A DNA stretch of 64,000 nt from CAYNJG01 sp965216885 (GTDB lineage: Bacteria > Planctomycetota > Planctomycetia > Pirellulales > Pirellulaceae), in the NCBI GenBank assembly GCA_965216885.1, contig OZ244209.1, positions 5,642,001 to 5,706,000 of the forward strand, in the 5' to 3' direction. Positions within the stretch are counted from its first letter, which is position 1. The number at the start of each line of letters is the position of its first letter. Below, in pieces: positions 52,265-62,445 of this stretch. The position numbers and the translations under genes are program-made. The notes below the pieces were generated by a model. It did no database searches. It had not been told where the DNA came from and saw only the letters and a program-made list of their open reading frames with translations.

Positions 52265-54133
52265 TTAGAACGACGTATCCGGCACCATCAGCGCCGTCGC
52301 TTCATTGATAGCCGTGACGACGGTCGAGAGATCCATGTGAGAATGGTCCACCATGCCGTCAAAACGCTGCCCGTCGGGGCTAGCAAGTGATAGCTGCTGC
52401 AGTGGGCGACCATTGACGCGTACTCCGCTATCTCCGATTTCCGCTGTGCATTCTGTCGGCTGTGGCCATTCGATCCGTTTCGCTCCCCACCACCCGCTGC
52501 GTTCGGCGACAAGAAGTTCGCGCGAAACGGTAAACCGAAATTCACGGCTCGCCAGCTCAAGGCAGTAAATGCATCCAGCAATTCCACCGGCCAACATCGT
52601 TACCCCAAACAGCAGGAACATGACCGCCGCCGTCGCATCGAGCCCGCCGCCACCACGCAGCATGCCGCTCCAGAATGGCGACGAGGCCATGATCGCACCA
52701 ATCACTGTAAGAACGAAGCCAGTCACAATGCCGCTACGAAATTCACGCACACCTCGCGGTCGCGCAATGATCTCCGTCAGCAGCCCCTCGCGGCGTATCG
52801 CCAGCAGTGAACCGGGTGCAGGCATCGAATAGCCATTTGGATCGCGGGCAACCCTTCCCGGCGAATACGAATCGGCCGTCGCCAGATCCAAGGCGTCCTT
52901 GAGTTCCCATGCGATCCAATTCAGTTCCGCTTGCGAATACCCCTGCAGGACCGAGGTCTTGCGACCGTTGATTTCGTGAAACTGTAATTCCATGCTAACA
53001 GGGTCATCCGAATCATGCCGCGGCTGATCTGCATGGCAAATGCGATGGAGCGAAGACGCGTCCCATTCATGACGCTGTTTGCTAAACAGCGACTCAGACA
53101 CGACAAGTAGCCGCTCGCCAGCGGTTACAAACGAAGTCCTGCGATTCCCCTGGTTGATCGCGGTCAGAACCAGTCCGACGCCCACGACTTCGAAGACGAG
53201 AAGAATCAACGCCGGAATCCAGATCGGTTCTTCGATTCCCGATACAACGGCAACCACAGCAACAGCGGAAACGAAGGTCAGCCAAACGATGCCAAACCCC
53301 AACCCCGCCCTCGAGGTCCCTTGAGCCGGAACATCGATCTGAATGCCATGTTCATGGCGCTCGAATACAATCTCGGTGTCAGTCGGTCGACGAACGACTT
53401 TCTCCTCGTCCGCGGACAACGATTCAAGAATCTCTACGCGTTTGAACTCATCTCGGAAGCGTTCCACCGAGACCGGCTTGAGAACTTCGCGTGCCACCAC
53501 CTGCGTATGTAGCTCTTCGCGGAGAATTTCCGCCAGCCGTTGAATGTCAGACTCGCCGTAGGCCAATGCTACGGGAAACGGCTTTTCCTCCGGGTCATTG
53601 GAAACTGCCGAAAGTGCCCGATTGATTTGCCGGAATCCAGCCGGGACGGGCGTCTTGCCCTCGAAAACCTTCAACTCCAACCGTTCGATTTTCTCGAACT
53701 TGCATTGCCGCCTCCACCGCAGGAAGAAAAACTCCTCCGATACGGTCACCCGCCCTTCGTAGAGTTCGACCACGCTTCGAGTCCGACCTTTCATGACGGC
53801 AGCACTGCCAACAAGAATCATCAGAGAGTAGCGAAGGCCGAAGCATCCAAGACAACCGAAGCACGCAATACACAGTCCGAATAACCAAGCTCCCTCCAGC
53901 ATGGTGCGAACGCCCATCCAGATCGGACCGGACATCCACGCAAGCATGAAAATGCAGCAGAAGACGCCAACCCCAATGCCAGCCCAGCACCAGGACTTGA
54001 GCCCGGTCGTGGGGCGGTAAGGAAGTGAAATCCGCTGCGAACCGTTTGGTCCAACTTCTCGCCTGAATTCACTTTCCGGTGAAGAATTACCGGAAGTCTG
54101 AAAGCTCGATTGGGATGTTGCAAACATCCACAA
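52265..54133 (-). CDS. Large membrane protein of unknown function
   Basis: 622 residues with paired helices at about 48-72 (WCWAGIGVGVFCCIFMLAWM) and 80-110, a pair at 290-340 (AVAVVAVVSGI, ALILLVFEVVGVGLVLTAI) and a pair at 480-530. Between them are soluble beta-rich segments, including one with a pattern like PH-type membrane-associated domains (YEGRVTVSEEFFFLRWRRQ; GERLLVVSESLF). The three helix-pair units may be repeats. I do not recognise a family. It lies 119 bases past atpC on the same strand but is unlikely to belong to that operon. Confidence 0.7.
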   Translation of the reverse strand: MWMFATSQSSFQTSGNSSPESEFRREVGPNGSQRISLPYRPTTGLKSWCWAGIGVGVFCCIFMLAWMSGPIWMGVRTMLEGAWLFGLCIACFGCLGCFGLRYSLMILVGSAAVMKGRTRSVVELYEGRVTVSEEFFFLRWRRQCKFEKIERLELKVFEGKTPVPAGFRQINRALSAVSNDPEEKPFPVALAYGESDIQRLAEILREELHTQVVAREVLKPVSVERFRDEFKRVEILESLSADEEKVVRRPTDTEIVFERHEHGIQIDVPAQGTSRAGLGFGIVWLTFVSAVAVVAVVSGIEEPIWIPALILLVFEVVGVGLVLTAINQGNRRTSFVTAGERLLVVSESLFSKQRHEWDASSLHRICHADQPRHDSDDPVSMELQFHEINGRKTSVLQGYSQAELNWIAWELKDALDLATADSYSPGRVARDPNGYSMPAPGSLLAIRREGLLTEIIARPRGVREFRSGIVTGFVLTVIGAIMASSPFWSGMLRGGGGLDATAAVMFLLFGVTMLAGGIAGCIYCLELASREFRFTVSRELLVAERSGWWGAKRIEWPQPTECTAEIGDSGVRVNGRPLQQLSLASPDGQRFDGMVDHSHMDLSTVVTAINEATALMVPDTSF

Positions 54134-54252
54134 ACGTAACTTATGAATTGGCTCAAGGCCGTTATCACGGAATCTCGGGCAAATACGCCGGATTTAGCCG
54201 CCGATTTGCGCCGCAACCTGATCTCGGCTGCGGCAAACCGAGGTGTTGCGGA

Positions 54253-54648
54253 TCAGGATCGATTTGCGATGCGGATCTGAGCCCGTGCCTGCTCGACGGT
54301 TCGATCACGAATCTCCAGCAACTCCGGAGTACTCGCAGGGCGTTTCATCGATTCACGTAGTTGCTCTTCGGCAGCACCAGCATCCAGCTCGCCAGCGGCC
54401 AGGATCCTACCGGTCATTACGGAAACCACATTTCCTTCGACCTGCACAAACCCACCGTCGACATAAAAACGCTCGACCGTACCGCCCGTCTTCAACCTGA
54501 GCTCGCCATAGCCCAAACGCCCAATCATGGGCGCGTGACCGGCTGCGATACCCTTTTCACCGTCAAACAGTGGGACCGAAATGAAGTCCGCATCCTGTTC
54601 GATTGATGTCGCTTCAGGAGTAACGACTACGCACTTGATAGTGGCCAT
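54253..54648 (-). CDS. atpC: ATP synthase F1 subunit epsilon
   Basis: 131 residues, family length. The beta-sandwich has VVVTPEATSIEQDADFISVP, FDGEKGIAAGHAPMIGRLGYG and VEGNVVSVMTGR; a helical C-terminus follows. Epsilon belongs to the rotor stalk and inhibits ATP hydrolysis. It is the last gene of the operon, 21 bases after atpD. Confidence 0.95.
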   Translation of the reverse strand: MATIKCVVVTPEATSIEQDADFISVPLFDGEKGIAAGHAPMIGRLGYGELRLKTGGTVERFYVDGGFVQVEGNVVSVMTGRILAAGELDAGAAEEQLRESMKRPASTPELLEIRDRTVEQARAQIRIANRS

Positions 54649-54669
54649 ATTGATACCGTTTCCCTGATC

Positions 54670-56121
54670 CTAGCTTGCGTCTGCAGCCATCTTCTTGGCC
54701 TGCTCGTCTGCCTGCTCGACAACACCGACGTACATGAAGGCTTGTTCTGGCAGGTGATCCCACTTGCCATCGCAAATCTCTTCGAAACTACGAATCGTGT
54801 CTTCCAGCGAAGTAAACTCACCAGACTTACCGGTGAAGACTTCCGCGACGTAAAACGGCTGCGACAGGAATCGCTCGATTCGACGTGCACGGTGAACGAT
54901 GAGTTTGTCCTCTTCGCTCAGCTCGTCCACACCAAGAATCGCGATGATATCCTGAAGTTCGCGATAACGCTGCAGAGTCGTCTGTACTCGTCGTGCAATC
55001 GTGTAGTGACGATCCCCAACGTACTGCGGATCGAGAATACGCGAGCTGGAAGCCAGCGGGTCGATCGCGGGATAAATACCTTTTTCGGAGATCGATCGTT
55101 CGAGATAGATGAACGCATCCAACTGACCAAACGCCGTCGCTGGGGCGGGGTCCGTCGGGTCATCCGCTGGAACGTAGACCGCCTGAACCGACGTGATCGC
55201 TCCCTTGTTCGTCGAAGCGATTCGCTCTTGAAGCTGTCCCATTTCCGTCGCGAGAGTCGGTTGATATCCAACCGCCGATGGCATCCGTCCCAACAGAGCA
55301 GAAACCTCCGATCCAGCTTGGGAGAATCGGAAAATGTTGTCCACAAACAACAGCGTGTCTTTACCGGTCGTATCCCGGAAATACTCGGCCATCGTCAGAG
55401 CCGAGAGGGCAACACGAAGTCGCGATCCGGGTGGCTCGTTCATCTGGCCAAACACCATCGCGGTCTGTTCGATAACCGAACGGCCAGTATCACCAATCTT
55501 GGCTTCCTGCATTTCCAGCCAGAGGTCCGTTCCCTCACGGGTACGCTCTCCAACACCGGCGAATACCGAGTAGCCACCATGCTCGCGAGCAATACGAGCA
55601 ATCAGCTCCGTCAGAATAACCGTCTTGCCGAGACCCGCACCGCCGAACAGTCCAGCCTTACCACCACGAACAAACGGCGTGAGGAGGTCGACAACCTTGA
55701 TACCGGTTTCGAAAAGTTCTGTATTCGTCGATAGTTCCGCAACCGCGGGAGCTGCACGGTGAATCGACCAACGTTCGTCGGCACCCACATCGCCACGACC
55801 ATCAACAGGCTCGCCGAGCATGTTAAAGACACGCCCCAACGTCGCTTCGCCAACGGGAACAGAAACGGGTCCACCGGTGTCAACACAATCCTGACCGCGA
55901 ACCATACCGTCGGTACTGCCAAGAGCAACACAACGGACTCGACCGCCACCAAGGTGCTGCTGCACCTCTCCGGTCAGTTCTAGCTTGACGCCCTTATGCT
56001 CACTATCGATCTTTACAGCATTGTAAATCTCTGGAAGCGAGCCTTCCGGAAACTGAGCATCAAACGTCGAACCGATAATCTGTGTAATCTGTCCGACTTT
56101 GCCTTCGGTCGCTGTCGACAT
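54670..56121 (-). CDS. atpD: ATP synthase F1 subunit beta
   Basis: 483 residues from the ATG at 56121 (MSTATEGKVGQIT); an upstream in-frame start 39 bases earlier is unlikely. The P-loop is GGAGLGKTVI at about 158-167, with Leu where many species have Val. GERTREGTDLW, the catalytic Glu region, LLFVDNIFRFSQAGSEVSAL and MPSAVGYQPTLATEMG are all conserved. It carries the catalytic nucleotide sites. Confidence 0.97.
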   Translation of the reverse strand: MSTATEGKVGQITQIIGSTFDAQFPEGSLPEIYNAVKIDSEHKGVKLELTGEVQQHLGGGRVRCVALGSTDGMVRGQDCVDTGGPVSVPVGEATLGRVFNMLGEPVDGRGDVGADERWSIHRAAPAVAELSTNTELFETGIKVVDLLTPFVRGGKAGLFGGAGLGKTVILTELIARIAREHGGYSVFAGVGERTREGTDLWLEMQEAKIGDTGRSVIEQTAMVFGQMNEPPGSRLRVALSALTMAEYFRDTTGKDTLLFVDNIFRFSQAGSEVSALLGRMPSAVGYQPTLATEMGQLQERIASTNKGAITSVQAVYVPADDPTDPAPATAFGQLDAFIYLERSISEKGIYPAIDPLASSSRILDPQYVGDRHYTIARRVQTTLQRYRELQDIIAILGVDELSEEDKLIVHRARRIERFLSQPFYVAEVFTGKSGEFTSLEDTIRSFEEICDGKWDHLPEQAFMYVGVVEQADEQAKKMAADAS

Positions 56122-56210
56122 CACGTATCTCCCGTGGATGGGCGTCTGCCCGTCTTTCAATGATTGTCCTGGTCGTCGACAGGCTCTCGCCTGCGAATGA
56201 ATGTCTTTTG

Positions 56211-57095
56211 TTAGTTGTTGAGGGCTTCTACGCCACCAATGATTTCCATGATCTCGCCAGTAATCTGTGACTGACGTGCACGGTTGTAAGTCATCGATAG
56301 CTGCTTGATCAGATCACCCGCATTTTCCGTCGCACCCTTCATCGCAACCATTCGAGCGATCTGCTCGCTAACGGCCGCATCCAGGAAGCACTTGAAGAGC
56401 TTGATCTTGAAACTGGTCGGTACGACCTCCTCAAGAATGCTCTCTGCCGACGGCATGAATTCGTACATCTGGTCGCCACCGGATTCTTCTTCTGCCGGCT
56501 CATCCAGATCCAGAGATCCCAATGGCAGCAGCGTCTCCACGACGGCCGTCTGTTTCGCAATCGTCTTGAACTGCGTGTAAGCAACATCCAAGCGATCAAT
56601 TTCGCCTGCCGCATACGCGTCCAAGTACCGACTGGCAAGTACGTCCACCTCGGCGAACGTTGGCTTGTCGTCGAAGTGCGTGAACGTGTGTTCGGCGCTG
56701 GCACCGCGGTGACGAAACGCCGAGATGCCACGTTTTCCGGATATCTCCAGCGACGTCGAAGGTACTTCCTGCTGAATTTGATCCCATCGGGCCAATCCAG
56801 CACGCGTCACGTTGCCGTTGTAACCGCCGCAGAGCCCTCGGTTGCCGCTGAGGACCAACAGCACGCCCTTCTTCGTCTCGGGGCGTTCATCCAAAAGCGG
56901 ATGACTAACCTTCAACCCAGCCTTCTTCAGCGAACCGACCAAATCGGTGATTCGCTGTGTGTAGGCAGTCGCGGCAGTGGCCCGATCCATCGCCTTCTTG
57001 AACCGCGCAGTCGCAATCAACTCCATCGTTCGCGTGATTTTGCGAATGTTCTTTACGGACTTGCGACGCTTGTCTAACGCTCGAGCGTTGGCCAT
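56211..57095 (-). CDS. atpG: ATP synthase F1 subunit gamma
   Basis: 294 residues, family length. The N-terminal helix RRKSVKNIRKITRTMELIAT and the C-terminal helix MKGATENAGDLIKQLSMTYN, with RARQSQITGEIMEI, form the central shaft. The middle has LSGNRGLCGGYN. It lies between atpA and atpD as usual. Confidence 0.96.
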   Translation of the reverse strand: MANARALDKRRKSVKNIRKITRTMELIATARFKKAMDRATAATAYTQRITDLVGSLKKAGLKVSHPLLDERPETKKGVLLVLSGNRGLCGGYNGNVTRAGLARWDQIQQEVPSTSLEISGKRGISAFRHRGASAEHTFTHFDDKPTFAEVDVLASRYLDAYAAGEIDRLDVAYTQFKTIAKQTAVVETLLPLGSLDLDEPAEEESGGDQMYEFMPSAESILEEVVPTSFKIKLFKCFLDAAVSEQIARMVAMKGATENAGDLIKQLSMTYNRARQSQITGEIMEIIGGVEALNN

Positions 57096-57116
57096 CTAAG
57101 TTTCTCCAAAGTTGGC

Positions 57117-58637
<1,521 letters not shown>

Positions 58638-58700
58638 CGTGCAATTACCTTTCGAGGTTCAAACCGTTGAGTGGTCACCCATCAACCTGAAACAAATTTC

Positions 58701-59309
58701 TCACGAAGCGAATCGGCTGTTCTCGCTGGCGTCGTGGATCTGCTCCACGACCTTGCTAACAGCCTGCGTTCGCATCTGCTGAAGCCTGTTTCGAACGCTA
58801 CCATCAATAACCTGGTCACCGACGCGCACCACAATGCCGCCGATGATGTCTTCGTCAATTTGGTGCACCAAATCGACTTCGCTGCTCAACTTGGTCTGCA
58901 GCTCGTGAACAATCTTTTGACGCTCGCCATCCGACAGCTCATGCGCCGTCGTCAACTGAACTTCCGTCCGATTCCGCAAGTCGTTGCAGATCTTCCTCGC
59001 TTCGGCATACACCTCGCGAAGACAATCCAGACGTTCATGCTGGCACAAGACCTTCATAAACGTGCTCAACTCCTCCGATACCCGACTGCCAAAAACGCGA
59101 TCGATGATCGCATTCTTTTCGTCCGGTGAGAGCCGCGGCGAACCAATCGTCGACTCAAATCCGGGAAACTTCCCGAGCACATCTGTAACCAGCGATCCCA
59201 ACTCAGCCACGACGTCATCTGTCGTGCCCTTCTTTTCGGTAGCGCCAACCAACGCCTTCGCGTAGACCGCCGCAACTTGCTGTTTACCGATGTCTGCCGT
59301 TTCGGACAT
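58701..59309 (-). CDS. atpH: ATP synthase F1 subunit delta
   Basis: 202 residues with the OSCP/delta pattern: AAVYAKALVGATEKKGTTDD at the N-terminus, LSPDEKNAIIDRVFG in the middle, and SEVDLVHQIDEDIIGGIVVR followed by VGDQVIDGSVRNRLQQM at the end. Delta links the b stalk to the alpha-beta ring. Slightly longer than the usual about 180 residues. Confidence 0.94.
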   Translation of the reverse strand: MSETADIGKQQVAAVYAKALVGATEKKGTTDDVVAELGSLVTDVLGKFPGFESTIGSPRLSPDEKNAIIDRVFGSRVSEELSTFMKVLCQHERLDCLREVYAEARKICNDLRNRTEVQLTTAHELSDGERQKIVHELQTKLSSEVDLVHQIDEDIIGGIVVRVGDQVIDGSVRNRLQQMRTQAVSKVVEQIHDASENSRFAS

Positions 59310-59336
59310 CCTGAAGTCACCCTAACCTGAGTAGTA

Positions 59337-60140
59337 TTAGTTCTTGCTGGGGAAGTGCTTGATTGCTTCGGAAATCAACGAGGAATGATCCTCAGCCGAG
59401 AGCTGTCGCTGAACAATCTTTCCGGCCAAACCGACGGCCGTATCAACACTCTTCTCAGCAAGCTCTTGCAGCGCGCCATTCTTGGCGGCATCAATTTCCT
59501 GAATCGCCCGAGACTTCTGCGCTTCCGCAGCGGCTTCCGCCTCGGCAAGAATCCCCTGCTTCTGCGTTTCCGCATCCCGGCGTGCGTCTTCGAGAATCCT
59601 GCGAACTTCGTCAGCAGTACCTGCCAACCTCGCTTCATGATCCGCCAGCAACGCGGCGGCCTTTTCGTTTTGCTCTTTGGCAGCATCTATATTCTGCTGA
59701 ACCGAACGCTCACGAGCGTCCAGAGCATCACAAATCGGTCCCCACGCAAACTTCCACAGAATTGCCGTCAGCAAACCAAACACTACCAGCGTCCAGATTG
59801 CCAGTTCGGCCTTCCACTCGGCAGGATTCTCCTGATTGGGACCTGCGTTCGCATGCAGCGTATCGGCGTAAGGATCGTGATGAGCACCCGCTCCATGCGA
59901 ATCACCACCATGCGAGTCATCACCGTGCGAGTCATCACCGTGCGAGTCATCACCATGCGAGTCATCGCTGTGTGCAACGTCGCCATGCGCTGGCTCTGCA
60001 CCGCCTGACTCGTCATGCGGCTGCGTTTCGGCAGCCACGTGACCTTCAGCATGCTCATCTTCAGCACCGAAGGATGACGAAACGACCAGACACGAAAGGC
60101 ACAAGGCCAAGCTGAACAATGCAATTCGACGGAAAGACAT
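59337..60140 (-). CDS. atpF: ATP synthase Fo subunit b with signal peptide and His/Asp repeats
   Basis: 267 residues from the ATG at 60140. Normal b subunits have about 156-170 and begin with the membrane helix. Here there is first a signal-like sequence (FRRIALFSLALCLSCLVVSS), then a His/Asp-rich stretch at about 30-90 built from five DDSHG-type units, and only then the membrane helix (IWTLVVFGLLTAILWKFAWG) near 112-135. A long coiled coil follows, rich in Ala, Glu and Gln. The catalytic-stalk function should be kept; the extra N-terminus would lie outside the cytoplasm if the helix has its usual orientation. Confidence 0.93.
   Translation of the reverse strand: MSFRRIALFSLALCLSCLVVSSSFGAEDEHAEGHVAAETQPHDESGGAEPAHGDVAHSDDSHGDDSHGDDSHGDDSHGGDSHGAGAHHDPYADTLHANAGPNQENPAEWKAELAIWTLVVFGLLTAILWKFAWGPICDALDARERSVQQNIDAAKEQNEKAAALLADHEARLAGTADEVRRILEDARRDAETQKQGILAEAEAAAEAQKSRAIQEIDAAKNGALQELAEKSVDTAVGLAGKIVQRQLSAEDHSSLISEAIKHFPSKN
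59893..59967 (-). repeat. Five 15-bp tandem repeats inside atpF
   Basis: Five near-identical units of 15 bp start at 59893, 59908, 59923, 59938 and 59953; two adjacent units (59923 and 59938) are identical. Each encodes five residues of a DDSHG or closely related unit on the minus strand. The frame is kept in every unit. Spacers are absent, so it is a minisatellite and not a CRISPR. Confidence 0.95.
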
Positions 60141-60176
60141 CAATCAATCCTCACAAACGAGCCATCGAAGCCAACA

Positions 60177-60482
60177 TTAACCGAACGGATTTTGGCCCGA
60201 GCAGATAAACAGAGCGTAGAAGGTAAAACCCTCGATCAGAGCGGCAGCAATAATCATGGCCGTCTGAATGTTACCGGCTACCTCAGGCTGGCGAGCCATG
60301 CCTTCCAACGCAGCACTGGCAAGTCTCGCGATGCCAAATGCGGCACCGATTACTGTGAGACCAACACCAAAGGCACCGGAGAACTCGATCATTGCCCCGC
60401 CGCCGTCTTGTGCCATGGCCGGTGCAGCCATTGCGAGTACCGCAACAATGCCCAACGCGAAAAACTTTACCAAACCCTTCAC
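60177..60482 (-). CDS. atpE: ATP synthase Fo subunit c with N-terminal signal-like extension
   Basis: 101 residues from a GTG at 60482, supported by AGGAG eight bases upstream; longer open frames back to 60656 are not supported. Residues 1-25 are a signal-like sequence ending in MAAPAMAQ, followed by a normal two-helix c subunit: FGVGLTVIGAAFGIARLASA, the loop MARQPE, and the second helix with the ion-binding glutamate in AALIEGFTFYALFI. The Glu is followed by Gly, not Ser or Thr, so this looks like a proton-type c ring more than a sodium type. Confidence 0.94.
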   Translation of the reverse strand: MKGLVKFFALGIVAVLAMAAPAMAQDGGGAMIEFSGAFGVGLTVIGAAFGIARLASAALEGMARQPEVAGNIQTAMIIAAALIEGFTFYALFICSGQNPFG

Positions 60483-60517
60483 AATGATTACTCCTGTAAT
60501 TCGAAAAACAGACCTGA

Positions 60518-61747
60518 TTAGTGATGGTGCGTTGCAGCACCGATAAACAAGGCCGACAAGAATGTAAAGATATAAGCTTGCAGGAAGGCCACACCCAACT
60601 CGAGCACACTGAACAACGTCGAGCCGACAACAGCAATTGGAGCTGCAATCCACCACGAATCGCTCATCGCCCCCTGCACACTGAACGCAAGCATCAAAAT
60701 ACCGAGCAATACAATGTGCCCGGCGAACATATTCGCCAGCAGACGAATAGCTAGAACAAGGTGCTTGATACCGAGGCCAAGCACCTCGATCACAAACAAC
60801 AATGATTTAATTGGAATCCCAAGTGCAGCCGGCAGATCCATCGACGGAACCTGATTGGTCCAGAACCCGACGATTCCGAATTTTTTCGAGCCCATAATAA
60901 GGCCAGTCAGAAATGTCACCATCGCAAGCCCGGTTGTACAACCGAATGCACCGGTTGGAGCACCCACCCAGGGAATCATCCCCATAAGGTTCAGACCCAA
61001 CACGAAAAAGAATACCGTCCACAGCAAGGGCACGTACTTGTCGCCATCATGACCAATTGCAGGCCGGGCAACCTCGTCTCGCATGTACAGCAGAATAGCT
61101 TCAAGTGCATTGCTGAAGCGGCCTCGAGTTGCATTCCCGCCGCTCGCACGAAGCTTATTGGCGAGGGACACGAACATCCAGCCTAGCAGCAGAGCAACAA
61201 CTACCTGTATCACCATAAACTTGGAGACACACAGGCCCGAAGCTGGCTCATACAGATTCTTAAGACTACCAAACGGTTGCGGAATCAGAATCTTGCCGCT
61301 CAACGCACCGTTGTACCCATCAATTTTATCGACCGCCCAATCCTTGGGGGCTGACGCCATATACCCTTGAACGTCATCAACTTCCGACTTGGCAGCATCC
61401 CACCGACGATTCCACGTTGGGCTGGCCAGCTGCTCTTCAGTAACAATCCCTGCGTCCTCCAGATAAAGATCCAGAGTGCGACCGGCATTAGCGTGATCAG
61501 CGTGCAGCCAGTGATGATAGTCGCCCATCAACTGCTCTGCAGACGGGATTGAGACCTCCAGATCGGCAGAGCCTTCAATCGTCTTAATCAGCCGCGAAGC
61601 GTGCCAATCCAGATATTCTTGATCGAGTCGCACCAACCACTCAGGAAACGCATCTTCGTCCTTGATACCCGAATACTCGGCAACCCAAAGCGCCTTCGGG
61701 ACCTCAAAATAGAAGCTGTCTTTAATGTGCAGAATCGCGGAAGCCAT
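60518..61747 (-). CDS. atpB: ATP synthase Fo subunit a with long N-terminal insert
   Basis: 409 residues from the ATG at 61747. E. coli subunit a has 271. The essential arginine is in IRLLANMFAGH, and the helices LLWTVFFFVLGLNLMGMIP and ELGVAFLQAYIFTFLSALF are typical. The extra length is a hydrophilic, largely helical region of about 130 residues between the start (AILHIKDSFYFEVP) and the first clear membrane helix near 175. The chain ends in THHH. The next gene upstream ends one base after the start codon. Confidence 0.93.
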   Translation of the reverse strand: MASAILHIKDSFYFEVPKALWVAEYSGIKDEDAFPEWLVRLDQEYLDWHASRLIKTIEGSADLEVSIPSAEQLMGDYHHWLHADHANAGRTLDLYLEDAGIVTEEQLASPTWNRRWDAAKSEVDDVQGYMASAPKDWAVDKIDGYNGALSGKILIPQPFGSLKNLYEPASGLCVSKFMVIQVVVALLLGWMFVSLANKLRASGGNATRGRFSNALEAILLYMRDEVARPAIGHDGDKYVPLLWTVFFFVLGLNLMGMIPWVGAPTGAFGCTTGLAMVTFLTGLIMGSKKFGIVGFWTNQVPSMDLPAALGIPIKSLLFVIEVLGLGIKHLVLAIRLLANMFAGHIVLLGILMLAFSVQGAMSDSWWIAAPIAVVGSTLFSVLELGVAFLQAYIFTFLSALFIGAATHHH

Positions 61748-61748
61748 G

Positions 61749-62189
61749 CTAGTGAACCACCGTCGAGGTATGTGCCTGGACCAGCCGAACTGCCAACACA
61801 GTTTCAACCGCAAGCACGATGAGGTAATTAATCAGCACCATACCGAACAGCCCAGCATCGGCAAGCGGACTGGAGACCTGCACCAGCAAAATCGCCATGA
61901 AAAACGGAATGGCCGTGCGGAGAAAAACTCCAAGCAGTGTTCCGCTGGTTGCATTGGGCGTTCCGGCACTCGCCACGGTCACTACAAGTGCCGAACTGGC
62001 TGCCGTAAAACAAAGAGAGCCGCTGATGACTGCCGCCACCAGACCAATCGTGCCGTGTCGGTCAAAGCCGCGAGCCCCCAACACCAAACCGGCAAGAAGG
62101 CACACCACAAGGATCACCAACAAACCCGGAATACAGGACTGGAAACGGCGTGCAAAATCGCCTTGATTATCGCTCACCGTTCTTGCCAT
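61749..62189 (-). CDS. Membrane protein in the position of AtpI
   Basis: 146 residues from the ATG at 62189, with four hydrophobic helices (LLVILVVCLLAGLVLGA, IGLVAAVISGSLCFTAA, FFMAILLVQVSS and FGMVLINYLIVLAVETVL). Position and size fit an AtpI-type assembly factor, but the sequence is too diverged to call it with confidence. It overlaps the AtpZ-like gene by 23 bases and ends directly before atpB. Confidence 0.75.
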   Translation of the reverse strand: MARTVSDNQGDFARRFQSCIPGLLVILVVCLLAGLVLGARGFDRHGTIGLVAAVISGSLCFTAASSALVVTVASAGTPNATSGTLLGVFLRTAIPFFMAILLVQVSSPLADAGLFGMVLINYLIVLAVETVLAVRLVQAHTSTVVH

Positions 62190-62445
62190 CAACCGAGGTG
62201 GGACTTCGCTTGTTAACCATCAACAACAGGACGCCGAGCCCGGCACAAAAACCGAACCCAAAACCAACGAGCGTAAAAAAACTCGTACCGAATCTTCCGT
62301 CGAGCCATTGACCGGCAACACCCGGCAAGAACATCAGCAAAGAAACCGCGGTGATTCGCGCGACCCATTCGATCGCAAGCGACATCGGTGTGGCCTTGGG
62401 CGAAGCATAGTTGTGCTTCGAGTCAGGCTCGCGAGATTCTGGCAA
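62167..62445 (-). CDS. AtpZ/AtpQ-like small membrane protein
   Basis: 92 residues with two helices at about 30-48 (ITAVSLLMFLPGVAGQWLD) and 55-76 (FFTLVGFGFGFCAGLGVLLLM). This GxxxD...G pattern of two hydrophobic helices is usual for the small proteins that begin ATP synthase operons (AtpZ/AtpQ), described as helping Fo assembly or ion supply. It is the first gene of the operon here. Confidence 0.75.
   Translation of the reverse strand: MPESREPDSKHNYASPKATPMSLAIEWVARITAVSLLMFLPGVAGQWLDGRFGTSFFTLVGFGFGFCAGLGVLLLMVNKRSPTSVDGKNGER

Noticed and set aside
59893..59967. CRISPR-like array
   Set aside because: Units are 15 bp with no spacers, lie in the atpF frame and encode a peptide repeat. No cas gene is present.
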